A DNA stretch of 64,000 bases from Pseudomonas sp. GV085 (GCF_003050925.1 NZ_QAOV01000001.1:1-64000); one strand, 5' to 3'; counted from the first letter of the stretch, positions 1-9,216 are shown. A program made the numbers and translations. The notes: a model not told the origin generated them from the sequence alone.

Positions 1-79
1 ACGACGTTGATAGGTTGGGTGTGTAAGCGCTGTGAGGCGTTGAGCTAACCAATACTAATTGCCCGTGAGGCTTGACCAT
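1..79 (+). rRNA. rrl: 23S ribosomal RNA, 3' end (partial)
   Basis: The window opens inside the last part of a 23S rRNA gene. The sequence matches the conserved 3' end of gamma-proteobacterial 23S, including the segment with CTAACCAATACTAATTGCCC and the closing GAGGCTTGACCAT. The exact mature end (about 79) is inferred by analogy with the E. coli end in GCTTAACCTT. The gene begins upstream of the window. About 160 bases of spacer with no tRNA separate it from the 5S gene, as usual in Pseudomonas rrn operons. Confidence 0.93.
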
Positions 80-240
80 ATAACACCCAAGCAATTTGAT
101 GCTCCTAGCTGAAAAGGCGAAAGAGACCAGATTGCGGTGTGTGAAGACGCAATGAACCGAAAGTTCGCAACCACACAAATCTATCACCTACCCAATTTGC
201 TGAAGCGCGGCCAGCCGGCCACGACTCGGTACCCGAATTT

Positions 241-356
241 CTTGACGACCATAGAGCATTGGAACCACCTGATCCCATCCCGAACTCAGCAGTGAAACGA
301 TGCATCGCCGATGGTAGTGTGGGGTTTCCCCATGTGAGAGTAGGTCATCGTCAAGA
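241..356 (+). rRNA. rrf: 5S ribosomal RNA
   Basis: A complete 5S rRNA of about 116 nt. The 5' CTTGACGA strand pairs with the 3' TCGTCAAG strand to form helix I. The conserved internal segments ATCCCATCCCGAACTCAG, GTGAAACGATGCATCGCCG and GGTTTCCCCATGTGAGAGTAG are all present. It is the last gene of the rrn operon that begins outside the window. Confidence 0.95.
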
Positions 357-365
357 TTAAATTCC

Positions 366-406
366 GAAACCCCTATCTGCGCACGCAGGTAGGGGTTTTG
401 TTTTTG
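366..406 (+). terminator. rrn operon terminator
   Basis: A rho-independent terminator about 10 bases after 5S. The stem AAACCCCTATCTGC pairs with GCAGGTAGGGGTTT around a short loop (one G-U wobble), and is followed by a T-rich run at 395-405. Confidence 0.9.
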
Positions 407-413
407 GCCGCCG

Positions 414-541
414 TGTAGGAGCGAGCTTGCTCCGGGCGGCGTTCCGACGATGGGCTTCAGGACGGCGCGGGGCATCAGCAAGTTAGCGTCAGCGTTGACA
501 ACCATCGTCGGAACGGCGCCCGGAGCAAGCTCGCTCCTACA
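414..541. repeat. REPIN (inverted REP doublet), symmetric GTCGGAACG type
   Basis: A 128-base imperfect inverted repeat. It opens with TGTAGGAGCGAGCTTGCTCC and closes with the reverse complement, each arm about 40 bases, around a non-conserved centre. Both arms also carry the inner GGCGTTCCGACGATGG motif or its complement. It lies between the rrn terminator and the letA-like operon, with no coding content. Related elements recur at 25266 and 59955, but with different left arms. Confidence 0.88.
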
Positions 542-644
542 GCAAGTCGCCTTCAAAAGCTCAAGCAATCAAGCACAAATTGGCGCAGTTATTTTTGTCC
601 CGGGACACTAGAATAGGACCAACTTTTTCAGAGTCAGAGCGCTT

Positions 645-1304
645 ATGCCGGATTCGGTTGACGCCAAAGAGCTGTCAGAATTACCACTAGAAAATCTGGT
701 TGCCTGCCATGAGTGCGACCTGCTGATGCGTAAGCCCGAACTCGCCCATGGCGAAAAAGCCTTGTGCCCGCGCTGTGGCTACGAGCTTTATGCCCATCGC
801 TACAACGTCGTACAGCGCAGTCTTGCCTTGGTCGCCGCCGCCTTGTTGTTGTTTATTCCGGCGAACTTTTTACCCATCATGCAACTCAATCTGCTCGGGC
901 AATCTTCGCAAGACACTGTCTGGAGCGGTGTTGTAGCCCTTTTTGATACGGGCATGCAAAGCGTCTCAGTGATTGTGTTCCTGTGCAGCATGGGGATCCC
1001 GCTGCTCAAGCTACTGTGCCAACTGGCCGTATTGTTGAGTATCCGTTTCAATGTCGGCCGCAGCTACGGCTTGTTGCTCTATCGCATTTATCACCATATA
1101 CGCGAATGGGGGATGCTCGAGGTTTACTTCATGGGCGTACTCGTGGCGATCGTCAAGCTGGCAGATATGGCAGCCATCACCGTAGGCCTCGGCCTGGCGT
1201 GCTTCATCGGTTTGTTGCTGATTCAAGTCTGGCTGGAGGTCGTAATGTCGCCTCACCAGATCTGGCAAGCATTATCAGGAGAAGATGCCCATGCGGGCGA
1301 TTGA
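645..1304 (+). CDS. PqiA/LetA-family inner-membrane protein, first half
   Basis: 219-residue member of the paraquat-inducible protein A family. E. coli homologues PqiA and LetA (YebS) are inner-membrane partners of MCE proteins in lipid movement across the periplasm. The N-terminus has a zinc-ribbon pair, CHEC at residues 21-24 and CPRC at 41-44, followed by four predicted membrane segments; the motif IPANFLPIM after the first Leu-rich segment is typical. E. coli LetA is a single protein of about 427 residues with two such units. Here the second unit is a separate overlapping gene, so this is the first half of a split LetA. The MCE gene letB follows. Confidence 0.88.
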   Translation: MPDSVDAKELSELPLENLVACHECDLLMRKPELAHGEKALCPRCGYELYAHRYNVVQRSLALVAAALLLFIPANFLPIMQLNLLGQSSQDTVWSGVVALFDTGMQSVSVIVFLCSMGIPLLKLLCQLAVLLSIRFNVGRSYGLLLYRIYHHIREWGMLEVYFMGVLVAIVKLADMAAITVGLGLACFIGLLLIQVWLEVVMSPHQIWQALSGEDAHAGD

Positions 1305-1914
1305 TGCAGGCATTCTGATTTGCAAGGAATGTCATGAATTGAACAGGCAGGAAGCTGATAGCGATGAGCAAGTCTGTACACGCTGCGGAGCACTGGTGCA
1401 TGCCCGCAGCCCGAATAGCCTGGTGCGCACCTGGGCATTGCTGATTACCGCCGCCATTCTTTACATACCGGCCAATTTGCTGCCGATCATGACCGTGAAC
1501 TCTCTGGGCAAGGGTGCGCCCAGCACGATCATGGCGGGTGTGATCGAGTTGGTGCACTACGGAATGATCCCCATTGCGGCGGTGGTGTTTATCGCCAGTA
1601 TCCTGGTGCCCACCTTCAAGCTGGTAGGCATCGCTCTGCTGCTGTTTTCCGTGCAGCGCCGTCAGCCCCTTTCGGCTCGCCAGCGTATCTGGATGTACCG
1701 TTTCATTGAATTCATCGGCCGCTGGTCGATGCTCGATATCTTTGTGATCGCCATCCTCGTGGCGGTCGTGAATTTTGGCCGGCTTGCCAGCATCGAAGCC
1801 AATCTTGGCGCCATCGCCTTCGCCACTGTAGTGATTCTGACGATGCTTGCCGCAGTAACTTTCGATCCCCGACTGATTTGGGATAACACGGAGTCGGACG
1901 ACGACCATGACTGA
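1291..1914 (+). CDS. PqiA/LetA-family inner-membrane protein, second half
   Basis: About 207 residues, homologous to the preceding protein. It has a second zinc ribbon (CKEC at 11-14, CTRC at 29-32), the IPANLLPIM motif and about four membrane segments. The start at 1291 is preferred because AGGAG at 1277-1281 is 9 bases upstream. An in-frame ATG at 1285 is only 3 bases from that site. The gene overlaps the previous one by 14 bases and letB by 8, so the three genes should be translationally coupled. With the previous protein it adds up to the length of a fused LetA. An assembly frameshift is unlikely, because the second gene has its own ribosome site and initiation codons. Confidence 0.87.
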   Translation: MRAIDAGILICKECHELNRQEADSDEQVCTRCGALVHARSPNSLVRTWALLITAAILYIPANLLPIMTVNSLGKGAPSTIMAGVIELVHYGMIPIAAVVFIASILVPTFKLVGIALLLFSVQRRQPLSARQRIWMYRFIEFIGRWSMLDIFVIAILVAVVNFGRLASIEANLGAIAFATVVILTMLAAVTFDPRLIWDNTESDDDHD

Positions 1915-4210
1915 TTTGCCTGTAGCGAAAACCCGACCGGCCTCGAACTGGTCTGCCATTTGGGTGCTGCCCCTGATCGCCTTGATCATTGGCGGCTGGC
2001 TCGGCTGGCGTGCCTATAGCGAGACCGGCATCGAGATTCAGGTGCGTTTTGAGAGTGGCGAAGGCATTCAGGCCAACAAGACCGAAGTGGTCTATAAAGG
2101 CATGCCAGTCGGTAAGGTCAAAAGCCTCAAGCTCGATGATGAGGGCAGTTCCAAAGGTGTGATCGCCAGTATCGAAATGAACAAGGACGTAGAGCAATAC
2201 CTGCGAACCAGCACGCGTTTCTGGCTGGTCAAGCCGAGCGTGACGCTGGCAGGGATTACCGGTCTTGAGACGCTGGTTTCAGGTAACTATGTTGCCATCA
2301 GTCCGGGGGAAGGCGAGCCCGTCCGCAAATTCAAGGCCCTGGCCCAGGAGCCGCCGCTCTCCGATGCCCAGCCGGGTCTGCACCTGACCATCAAAGCTGA
2401 TCGCCTGGGTTCGTTGAACCGCGGCAGCCCGGTGTTCTACAAACAGATCAAGGTAGGTCAGATCAAGAGCTACGTGCTGTCCGAGGACCAGAGCACTGTC
2501 GAGCTCAAGGTCTTCATCGAGCCGACTTACGCCAAACTGGTACGCAAACACACACGTTTCTGGAACGCCAGCGGCATCAGCATCGACGCCAATCTGTCCG
2601 GTGTGAAAGTGCGCAGCGAGTCGTTGGCCAGCATCGTCGCCGGTGGTATTGCATTCGCTACGCCTGAAAACCGCAAGGACAGCCCGCCTACCGACCCAAG
2701 CCTGCCGTTCAGACTCTACGAAGACTTCGATGCAGCGGCGGCCGGTATCCGGGTCAAGGTCAAGCTCAGCGACTTCGAAGGCTTGCAGGCCGGTCGTACG
2801 CCGGTGATGTACAAAGGCATCCAGGTCGGCAATCTCAAGGCGCTGAAGGTCGATCCTGATCTGTCCGGGGCCACTGCCGAATTGACGATGGATCCATTGG
2901 CCGAAGATTACCTGGTGGACGGTACGCAATTCTGGGTGGTCAAACCGTCGATTTCCCTGGCAGGGATTACCGGCCTGGAAGCGCTGGTCAAAGGTAACTA
3001 CATCGCTGTGCGACCTGGCGACAAGGGTTCGGCTCCACAACGGGAGTTTGTGGCACGGGCCAAGGCGCCGCCGCTGGATCTGCGTGCACCTGGACTGCAT
3101 TTGGTGTTATTCACGGAAAACCTTGGTTCGCTGGAAGTCGGCAGCCCGGTTCTCTACAAGCAGGTTAAAGTCGGCTCCGTACAGAGCTATCAGTTCTCGC
3201 GCACCAAAAAGCAGTTGATCATCGGCGTGCACATCGAGAAGGAATACGAGGATCTGGTCAACGCCTCGACACGCTTCTGGAATGCCAGCGGCATCACGCT
3301 CACGGGTGGACTGACCGGTGGGATTCAAGTCAAAAGTGAGTCTCTGCAAAGTTTGATGGCCGGTGGTATTGCGTTTGAAACCCCGGAAGCCAAGGCGCCG
3401 CTACGCAAGCGCATTCCACGTTTCCGCTTGTTTGCCAGCCGTGACGACGCCACGCAAAAGGGTGAGGTGATCAGCATCAAGGTAGACCGCGCCGATGGTT
3501 TGCGTACGGGCACGCCGATTCGCTTCAAGGGCCTGGATGTCGGCAAGATCGAGGACGTTGACCTGAGTGACGACCTGCAATCGGTGCTGCTGACCGCGCG
3601 GATTACCGAAGTGCCGGAACGCATCGCCCGGGTTGGCAGTCAGTTCTGGGTGGTCAAGCCTGAGCTGGGCCTGATCAAGACGTCCAATCTCGAAACCCTG
3701 GTGACCGGGCAATACATCGAGGTGCAACCGGCAGCGAAAAATCTGGGGCCGCAGAAGAACTTTGTCGCTTTGGTCGCTGCGCCGGAAACCGCCAAGCAGG
3801 AAGCGGGATTGAGTCTGGTGCTCAGCGCCGCTCGTCGCGGATCGCTGAAGGCCGGCGTGCCGGTGACGTATCGCGAAATCACCGTGGGCAAGGTGACGGG
3901 TTATGAACTGGGCCAGACTGCTGATCGTGTCCTGATCCACATCCTGATCGAGCCGAAATACGCTCCACTGGTACGCAGCGGCACGCGGTTCTGGAACACC
4001 AGCGGTTTCGACTTCGATGTCGGCCTGTTCAAAGGCGCAACGGTGCGCACTGAATCCCTGGAGACGATGATTCAGGGCGGTGTTGCCTTTGCCACACCGG
4101 ACGGTGAGCGCATGGGCGGCCCGGCGCAACCGGAGCAGACGTTCGCGCTGTTTGACAAGTTTGAGGAGGAATGGCTGGGTTGGGCGCCGAAGATTTCCAT
4201 CGGCAAGTAG
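1907..4210 (+). CDS. letB: MCE-domain lipid-transport protein, LetB (YebT)-like, six MCE repeats
   Basis: 767 residues. One N-terminal membrane anchor (about 15-35) is followed by six MCE (MlaD) domains starting near residues 42, 157, 280, 396, 520 and 634. Each carries a variant of the YKGxxVGxVxxxxL core, and the units alternate between two subtypes, which suggests growth by duplication of pairs. MCE proteins of this type stack as hexameric rings into a hollow tube spanning the periplasm and carrying lipids between membranes. E. coli LetB has seven domains (about 877 residues) and PqiB three, so this six-ring protein is intermediate and should form a shorter tube. It follows the two LetA-like genes and ends before a bidirectional terminator. 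Confidence 0.9.
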   Translation: MTDLPVAKTRPASNWSAIWVLPLIALIIGGWLGWRAYSETGIEIQVRFESGEGIQANKTEVVYKGMPVGKVKSLKLDDEGSSKGVIASIEMNKDVEQYLRTSTRFWLVKPSVTLAGITGLETLVSGNYVAISPGEGEPVRKFKALAQEPPLSDAQPGLHLTIKADRLGSLNRGSPVFYKQIKVGQIKSYVLSEDQSTVELKVFIEPTYAKLVRKHTRFWNASGISIDANLSGVKVRSESLASIVAGGIAFATPENRKDSPPTDPSLPFRLYEDFDAAAAGIRVKVKLSDFEGLQAGRTPVMYKGIQVGNLKALKVDPDLSGATAELTMDPLAEDYLVDGTQFWVVKPSISLAGITGLEALVKGNYIAVRPGDKGSAPQREFVARAKAPPLDLRAPGLHLVLFTENLGSLEVGSPVLYKQVKVGSVQSYQFSRTKKQLIIGVHIEKEYEDLVNASTRFWNASGITLTGGLTGGIQVKSESLQSLMAGGIAFETPEAKAPLRKRIPRFRLFASRDDATQKGEVISIKVDRADGLRTGTPIRFKGLDVGKIEDVDLSDDLQSVLLTARITEVPERIARVGSQFWVVKPELGLIKTSNLETLVTGQYIEVQPAAKNLGPQKNFVALVAAPETAKQEAGLSLVLSAARRGSLKAGVPVTYREITVGKVTGYELGQTADRVLIHILIEPKYAPLVRSGTRFWNTSGFDFDVGLFKGATVRTESLETMIQGGVAFATPDGERMGGPAQPEQTFALFDKFEEEWLGWAPKISIGK

Positions 4211-4233
4211 TCTGATGGTGCTTGTGCTGCCGT

Positions 4234-4308
4234 CTTCGCGAGCAGGCTCGCTCCCACAATGGATTGCGTTTACGCCGATCTAAAGTGGGAGCGAGCCTGC
4301 TCGCGAAG
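4234..4308. repeat. REP doublet (CTTCGCGAGCAGGCTCGC type)
   Basis: A 75-base inverted repeat between letB and its terminator. CTTCGCGAGCAGGCTCGCTC at 4234 is mirrored by its complement ending at 4308, around about 30 unrelated central bases. Confidence 0.85.
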
Positions 4309-4347
4309 AGGCCCTCAAACGCACTGAAAGACTAAAAACAGGTTGAT

Positions 4348-4386
4348 GAAAAAAGGCGGCGATCCATTGGATAGCCGCCTTTTTCA
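4348..4386. terminator. Bidirectional terminator between letB and mksB
   Basis: AAAAAGGCGGC and GCCGCCTTTTT flank a loop, so there is a T run on both strands. It serves the converging letB (plus) and mksB (minus) transcripts. Nothing further is encoded downstream of mksB in its direction, so no mksG belongs to this operon. Confidence 0.85.
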
Positions 4387-4404
4387 TTGCCTTCGATTCA
4401 AGCC

Positions 4405-7245
4405 TCAAACTGCATCCAGCTCCGGTTCATCCGCTTGTTCGTTGACTGTCGCCTTCACCTGATCGTGACGACGGATGTACTTCCAGTCCGCCTCGTCGAT
4501 GTAGATGCCGGCCGGGCCGCTGCCGCCTTCCAGGTCGATGGCGACGCTGGCGCAGACCTGCGGCTTCACGCTCGCCAGAATCGGCACGAAGCCCAGCTGC
4601 AGGCTGGTTTCCAGCAAGGCGGCCTGGTTCTTCTCATCGATGTCCGCCGCCTCGTCGAGGTAGTACGGCAGGCGCACGCGACCGGCCTGGTCGCGGTCCA
4701 TCAAGTGCAGCAACAAGTACATGTTGGTCAGCGCCTTGATGGTCATGGTGGTGCCATTGGAGGCGGCGCCGTCGATGTCGGTGTGGATCACTGGTTGGCC
4801 GTTGACCTTGGTGATCTCGAACGCCAGTTCGAACAAGTCCTTGAGGCCGAGCTGGTTGTGGTTTGCCGCCACCAGCCGCGCCAGGTATTCCTTGGCCTCT
4901 TCGTTCTTGTTGTCCTGTTCCGCACTCTGGCTCAGATCGAACACCGACAGGGTTTCGCCTTCTTCGTACTGACCGGCGCTGTGAATGATCTGGTCGATGT
5001 GCTTGAGCGCTTCCTTGTTCGGCGCAAGCACGATACGGAAGCTCTGCAGGTTGGAGACCTGACGTTTGTTGATCTCGCGGTTGAACAGTGCCAGTTGGTG
5101 TTCGAGGCTGTCGTAGTCGCTGCGGATGTTGCGCAGGGTCCGGGCGATGTCGGTGACCGCCGCGCGACGCGCCTTGCCCAGGGTCAGGGCTTCATCGGTA
5201 CGGTGCGCATAGGCGTTGATCAACAGTTGCAGGCGACGCTCCATATCGTCTTCGCTGTCGAACTTGGCCACGCCCTTGAGGCGCACCTGAGCGTACAGCG
5301 CTTCGATCTGACCATCGGCGCGCAGCAGACCTTGCCAGCTGTCCTGATAGTCATTGAGCAACGGCAGCAGGTTGTCCATCGAATCGTCGATCGGGTCCAT
5401 GAACGGTGTGCCGAACGGCAGGTCCGCTGGCAGCAACTGACGGCGGCGCAGGGCGTCGTCGAGGGTGCGTTGCTTGGCTTCCATGTCACCGATCTGCCGG
5501 CCGACCAGTTGCAGCTTGGCCGACAGTTGCTGGACGCGCTCGGTGAAGGCGTCGCTGGAGCGCTTCAGCTCATCCTGCGCCGCTTCCATTTGTGCCAGCT
5601 GCTCAAGCTTGTCGCCTTCCTCGGCGCTCAGGGTTTGCGCACGACGGAAGTCTTCCAGGGCTTTCTGTGCATCCAGCACTTGCTGGTACAGCGCTTCGGT
5701 CTGGGTCTTGCTCGCGGCGCGGTCGGCGGCCACGGCTTGCTGGGTTTTCAGTTGCTTGAGTTCTTTTTCCAGGCGCTCTTTCTGATCGCGCAACGCCGCG
5801 CGGTCAGCCAGGGCCTGCAATGCCGGAGGTTCGATGTGCGAGATGTCGATGGACAGGCCCGGCACTTCGAAGCGTTCGCCTTTGAAGCCGTCGAGGATCA
5901 GCTCCACGGATTTGACCCACTCGCCGTCGTCGTCGAGGGTGATGCCGTGTTCGCCCAATGGCAGGCTGAACAGCGCGCTGTTGAACAAGCGCATCAGTCG
6001 TTCGACGTCCTGCTGCGAGAACTCTTCGCGCAGGCGGGCGTAGCTGTTGTTGTCGGCGTGATCGAGTTGCTGTTTGACCGACTTCAGGCGTTTTTCCAGA
6101 TCGCGCAGACGCTCTTCGAGATCTTCGGCGCTGAACTGGCGGGATTGCGCCAATGCACCGGCGAGTTCGTCGTGGGCGTCCTTGGCGGCCAGCAGTTGCT
6201 GTTCCAGCACCTTCACGTCATCGATCAGGGCAAAGCGATGCTTGAGCACCGACAATTCGCCGAGCCAGCGCTGGATGCCGGTGATTTCCCGCTCCAGACG
6301 CATCAGTTCCTGAGTGCCGCCGCGCTGGTCGTTTTGCAGGGCGTCCTGCTCATTGCGGTAGTGCTCGGCCTGAATGGTCAGCTCCTCCTTGCGCGCACTG
6401 GCGTAGTCCGACCAGGTGCCCAGCAGCGAGTCGAGCAGGGGCGAGATCCGGTGCAGTTTGCCGCGCAGAATGTCGCGTTGTTTCACACCGTTGGCCAAGG
6501 CTTCGACCAGCGGGCCGGCGGCGACCAGCGAGTTGTAGTCCTGCTCCATGCGGCGTACATCGCGGAACGCTTCTTCGCACGCGGCGATGTAATCGACGCT
6601 GCCGGAGCGCAGGCTGTGTTCGAAGGCATCGAGGAACAGTTGCTTGAGCTTGGCCGCAGTGATTTCACGCATGTGCAGCAGGTTGATGAACAGCGCGCGG
6701 AAGGTTTTCAGGCTCTGCTCGCTGGTGGAGCGCAGTGGAATCAGCGTCAGGTCCAGCGGGATCGAGGTGTGGCCACCGACCAACAAACGGCGCAGTTCGT
6801 CCGGCTTGAGTTCGTAGGCTTTCAGGCCTTCGCGCTCAAGGTTGGTGAACAGTTCTTTCTGACGCAGGCAGGTGTCGTTTTTCTGGTAGTGGGCCAGGTC
6901 CAGTTTGCCGGCGTAGGCAAAGAACTGGTGACCGAAACCGCCGCCCGGGCCGCGACCGACCACGCCTATCACGTGGGGACCGTGGGGCAGGTTCACTTCG
7001 ACCAGGATGTAGCTGGTGTCCGAGGCGAAGTAGAAGCGCCGGGACTGCTCCAGGCTGTACTTGCCGAAGCTCATGTCCGACATGCGCGCCAGGATCGGGA
7101 ACTGCAAGGCGTTGATCGAGGCGGATTTACCGAGGTTGTTCGCGCCGTACACCGACAGCGGCTCTTCCAGCGGGAACAGGCCAAGGCTATAGCCGGCGGT
7201 GTTCAAAAGGGCAAAGCGGCGGATGCCGTAACGTTCCTTGCTCAT
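4405..7245 (-). CDS. mksB: MksB, SMC-like ATPase of the MukBEF-related condensin MksBEF
   Basis: 946 residues. An N-terminal nucleotide-binding segment carries the Walker A motif GANNLGKS at 34-41. Long Leu/Glu/Gln-rich coiled-coil arms (about 270-480 and 520-640) surround a hinge-like middle. A C-terminal ATPase lobe includes RLPYYLDEAADID, a Walker-B-like segment. Mks proteins are shortened relatives of MukB that help condense and segregate chromosomes in Pseudomonas. Last gene of mksF-mksE-mksB, overlapping mksE by 4 bases (ATGA). Related proteins (JetC) also occur in Wadjet anti-plasmid systems, but those carry a fourth nuclease gene that is absent here. Confidence 0.92.
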   Translation of the reverse strand: MSKERYGIRRFALLNTAGYSLGLFPLEEPLSVYGANNLGKSASINALQFPILARMSDMSFGKYSLEQSRRFYFASDTSYILVEVNLPHGPHVIGVVGRGPGGGFGHQFFAYAGKLDLAHYQKNDTCLRQKELFTNLEREGLKAYELKPDELRRLLVGGHTSIPLDLTLIPLRSTSEQSLKTFRALFINLLHMREITAAKLKQLFLDAFEHSLRSGSVDYIAACEEAFRDVRRMEQDYNSLVAAGPLVEALANGVKQRDILRGKLHRISPLLDSLLGTWSDYASARKEELTIQAEHYRNEQDALQNDQRGGTQELMRLEREITGIQRWLGELSVLKHRFALIDDVKVLEQQLLAAKDAHDELAGALAQSRQFSAEDLEERLRDLEKRLKSVKQQLDHADNNSYARLREEFSQQDVERLMRLFNSALFSLPLGEHGITLDDDGEWVKSVELILDGFKGERFEVPGLSIDISHIEPPALQALADRAALRDQKERLEKELKQLKTQQAVAADRAASKTQTEALYQQVLDAQKALEDFRRAQTLSAEEGDKLEQLAQMEAAQDELKRSSDAFTERVQQLSAKLQLVGRQIGDMEAKQRTLDDALRRRQLLPADLPFGTPFMDPIDDSMDNLLPLLNDYQDSWQGLLRADGQIEALYAQVRLKGVAKFDSEDDMERRLQLLINAYAHRTDEALTLGKARRAAVTDIARTLRNIRSDYDSLEHQLALFNREINKRQVSNLQSFRIVLAPNKEALKHIDQIIHSAGQYEEGETLSVFDLSQSAEQDNKNEEAKEYLARLVAANHNQLGLKDLFELAFEITKVNGQPVIHTDIDGAASNGTTMTIKALTNMYLLLHLMDRDQAGRVRLPYYLDEAADIDEKNQAALLETSLQLGFVPILASVKPQVCASVAIDLEGGSGPAGIYIDEADWKYIRRHDQVKATVNEQADEPELDAV

Positions 7246-7949
7246 GCGTCGAGCTCCTGTTCTTCGGCGATGGCGCGGGCCAGGGCGTCTTCTTCGCTTT
7301 CATCTTCAAATTCTGCGAGGTCGAGCGGGTCATCGGTCTGCAGCAGTTTTTCGTCGCTGTCGTCGTCGATCAGCACCGGCACCGGCACCGGCAACGGCAG
7401 GACGCTGTGCAGGCTGGCGGCCAGATCGCGGTCCTGCTGCACCGACAGGCACACATCGAGGAAACGGTGCATCGGCGGCAGGAAACGGTAGATGCCGTTT
7501 TCTTCGCTGGCAAAACCGAGTTGGGTCATGCGGCGCATGATCTTTTCTTCCAGCTCGTCCTGGGTCTGCACTTCGGCCTGGATGAACAGGTCGCGGTACT
7601 TTTCCAGCAACGATGGGAGCTCATCGCGACCGAGGCTGCCGCCGTCGAGCACGGCGATCGGGTCGCGGCCCTGGTCGGCCAGGTGCTCGACGAGGATGAA
7701 GGTGAACAGCGCCAGACGCTGGGCGGTCTTGTTCACCGCCGCCGCCGCGAGGTCCGGCACGAAGTAGTAGAAGCCGCGGGTGTCGCAGACCAGTTCAAAG
7801 CCCAGGGCCTTGAACAGCGTGCGGTATTGGTCCTGAAAGTTCGACAACTGTGCGTACAGCTCCGGATCGCGGCGGCTGACGTGGTAACCCTTGAACAGCT
7901 CGCGAAAGATCGGTGCCAGATGGGACAGTTCGGATAGATCAAGATGCAT
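7242..7949 (-). CDS. mksE: MksE, condensin accessory (KITE) subunit
   Basis: 235 residues. In position and type this is MksE, the dimeric winged-helix KITE subunit that binds the kleisin MksF in MksBEF. The first 180 residues are helical with winged-helix character. The C-terminal 50 residues are strongly acidic (the stretch around DDDSDEKLL and EDESEEDALARA) and probably disordered. It overlaps mksF by 11 bases and mksB by 4, so the three subunits are co-translated. Confidence 0.88.
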   Translation of the reverse strand: MHLDLSELSHLAPIFRELFKGYHVSRRDPELYAQLSNFQDQYRTLFKALGFELVCDTRGFYYFVPDLAAAAVNKTAQRLALFTFILVEHLADQGRDPIAVLDGGSLGRDELPSLLEKYRDLFIQAEVQTQDELEEKIMRRMTQLGFASEENGIYRFLPPMHRFLDVCLSVQQDRDLAASLHSVLPLPVPVPVLIDDDSDEKLLQTDDPLDLAEFEDESEEDALARAIAEEQELDA

Positions 7950-9216
7950 AAGGAGTGCTCGCAGAATCCTCGGCGGCGGTATCGCTGACCGAGAGCAGGG
8001 CGAAGGAGCGCAGGCTGACCTGATGCTCGTGGGTATGGTATTCGCGACGCTCCAGACGCTCGCGCGTGAAGCGTTTTTCCCGCGACAGACGCGAGAACCA
8101 GTACAGCAATTCGTCGGTGGCGCCGTCCGGTTCCTGCTCCAGCAGCCAGGTCATCAGGTCCGGCATCGGCAGGGCGTCCTCGCAACGTTCGAGCATTTCC
8201 CGAACCGTGCGTGGCGCACGCGGGGCTTCGCCTTTCTGGGTCTTGTGGGCCTTGGGGAAGCGCGCCGGTTTCGGTTCGAAACGCGCCAGGGCGTAAACGT
8301 AGGCTTCGACCTGACTGGCGCTGCCGAGGAAGGTACTTTGCGGGCGGGTGAACATCGGCATCGCCGCTTGCGGCACGGCGTCGATGCCCTTGCGGCGGAT
8401 CATCGACAGGGCCAGCGCCGCGCCACGGGTCACGGCGTTGTGCCGGCGGGCTTCTTCACGCAGCGGCAAGAGCAGTTCGCGGGCATGACGCAGGGTCAGT
8501 TGAGCGCTGGTCTGCATTTCGAGGATGCGTGCGTGGGTACGCAGCAGCATGTCGTCGTCGACCAGGTGGCCGAGGCGCTGCTGTTCGCTGAGCATCTTCA
8601 GCAGGACGGTTTCGACCTTGCGCACGCCTTGTTCGAAGGCGCCGTCGGCGTTAACCAGATCAATCATCGGCTCGACGTATTCGTCCCAGGTCGCCAGCAC
8701 TTCAGCGTAACGCTGGCGCAACGGAATCTGCCGGTCGCTGGTTTTTGCCCGTTCGGCGACGGCCACCAGTGCCTGTTCGTCGTTATCGAGTTTTTTCAGT
8801 ACGTCACGCACGCGCATGTCGAGCAGACGCAATTGGCGGGCGAGGTCATTGCCATCGCGGATATCGAATGCGTCCTGGATATAACCGGCCAGACGCTCCA
8901 GGTGGCGCAGGTAGGCTTCGATCTCCAGGCACAGGCCCAGGCGGTGTTCACGGCGCAGATAGGCGAGGAAGTCGTGAATCTGCGCATTGAGCTCGAAACG
9001 GTTCGGGCTTTTGGCCACGGGAACCAGGATGTCGAGGCGAATCCACACGTCCAGCAGGCTGGTGATGTCCTGCGGCGTACTGTCGAGTTGCTGGGCGGCC
9101 AGTTGCGTGCGCAGTTCGTTCAGGCTCAGTGTGCCTTGGTCGAAGTGCTCGCACAGTGGCTCCAGAAGTGCCCAGTGTTCAGCGAGGGCGCGCAAGACGC
9201 GCTTGGGTTCGATCAT
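7939..9216 (-). CDS. mksF: MksF, kleisin subunit of the MksBEF condensin
   Basis: About 425 residues and first gene of the operon. It is a MukF-like kleisin: an N-terminal winged-helix region (MIEPKRVLRALAEHW and on), a helical middle and a C-terminal winged helix that bridges the MksB heads. The ATG at 9216 is chosen because the protein looks conserved from that Met onward. A GTG at 9282 would add 22 residues that look like translated leader (MNRIAPDAVQ...). Neither start has a strong ribosome-binding site. It is divergent from the psi-subunit gene, with a DnaA box in the shared upstream region. Confidence 0.86.
   Translation of the reverse strand: MIEPKRVLRALAEHWALLEPLCEHFDQGTLSLNELRTQLAAQQLDSTPQDITSLLDVWIRLDILVPVAKSPNRFELNAQIHDFLAYLRREHRLGLCLEIEAYLRHLERLAGYIQDAFDIRDGNDLARQLRLLDMRVRDVLKKLDNDEQALVAVAERAKTSDRQIPLRQRYAEVLATWDEYVEPMIDLVNADGAFEQGVRKVETVLLKMLSEQQRLGHLVDDDMLLRTHARILEMQTSAQLTLRHARELLLPLREEARRHNAVTRGAALALSMIRRKGIDAVPQAAMPMFTRPQSTFLGSASQVEAYVYALARFEPKPARFPKAHKTQKGEAPRAPRTVREMLERCEDALPMPDLMTWLLEQEPDGATDELLYWFSRLSREKRFTRERLERREYHTHEHQVSLRSFALLSVSDTAAEDSASTPYAS

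Noticed and set aside
414..541. Repeated arms as a CRISPR array
   Set aside because: These are inverted REP doublets without regular spacers or cas genes.
188..568. Open frame across the 5S gene and REPIN
   Set aside because: It covers rRNA and repeat DNA, so it is not a gene.
4387..7491. A 1034-codon open frame antisense to mksB and longer than it
   Set aside because: It mirrors the GC-rich codon pattern of mksB/mksE on the other strand, has no ribosome site or domain, and its translation is low-complexity. It is an antisense shadow.
4405..9216. Wadjet/Jet-type anti-plasmid defence system
   Set aside because: No fourth nuclease gene and no defence-island neighbours.
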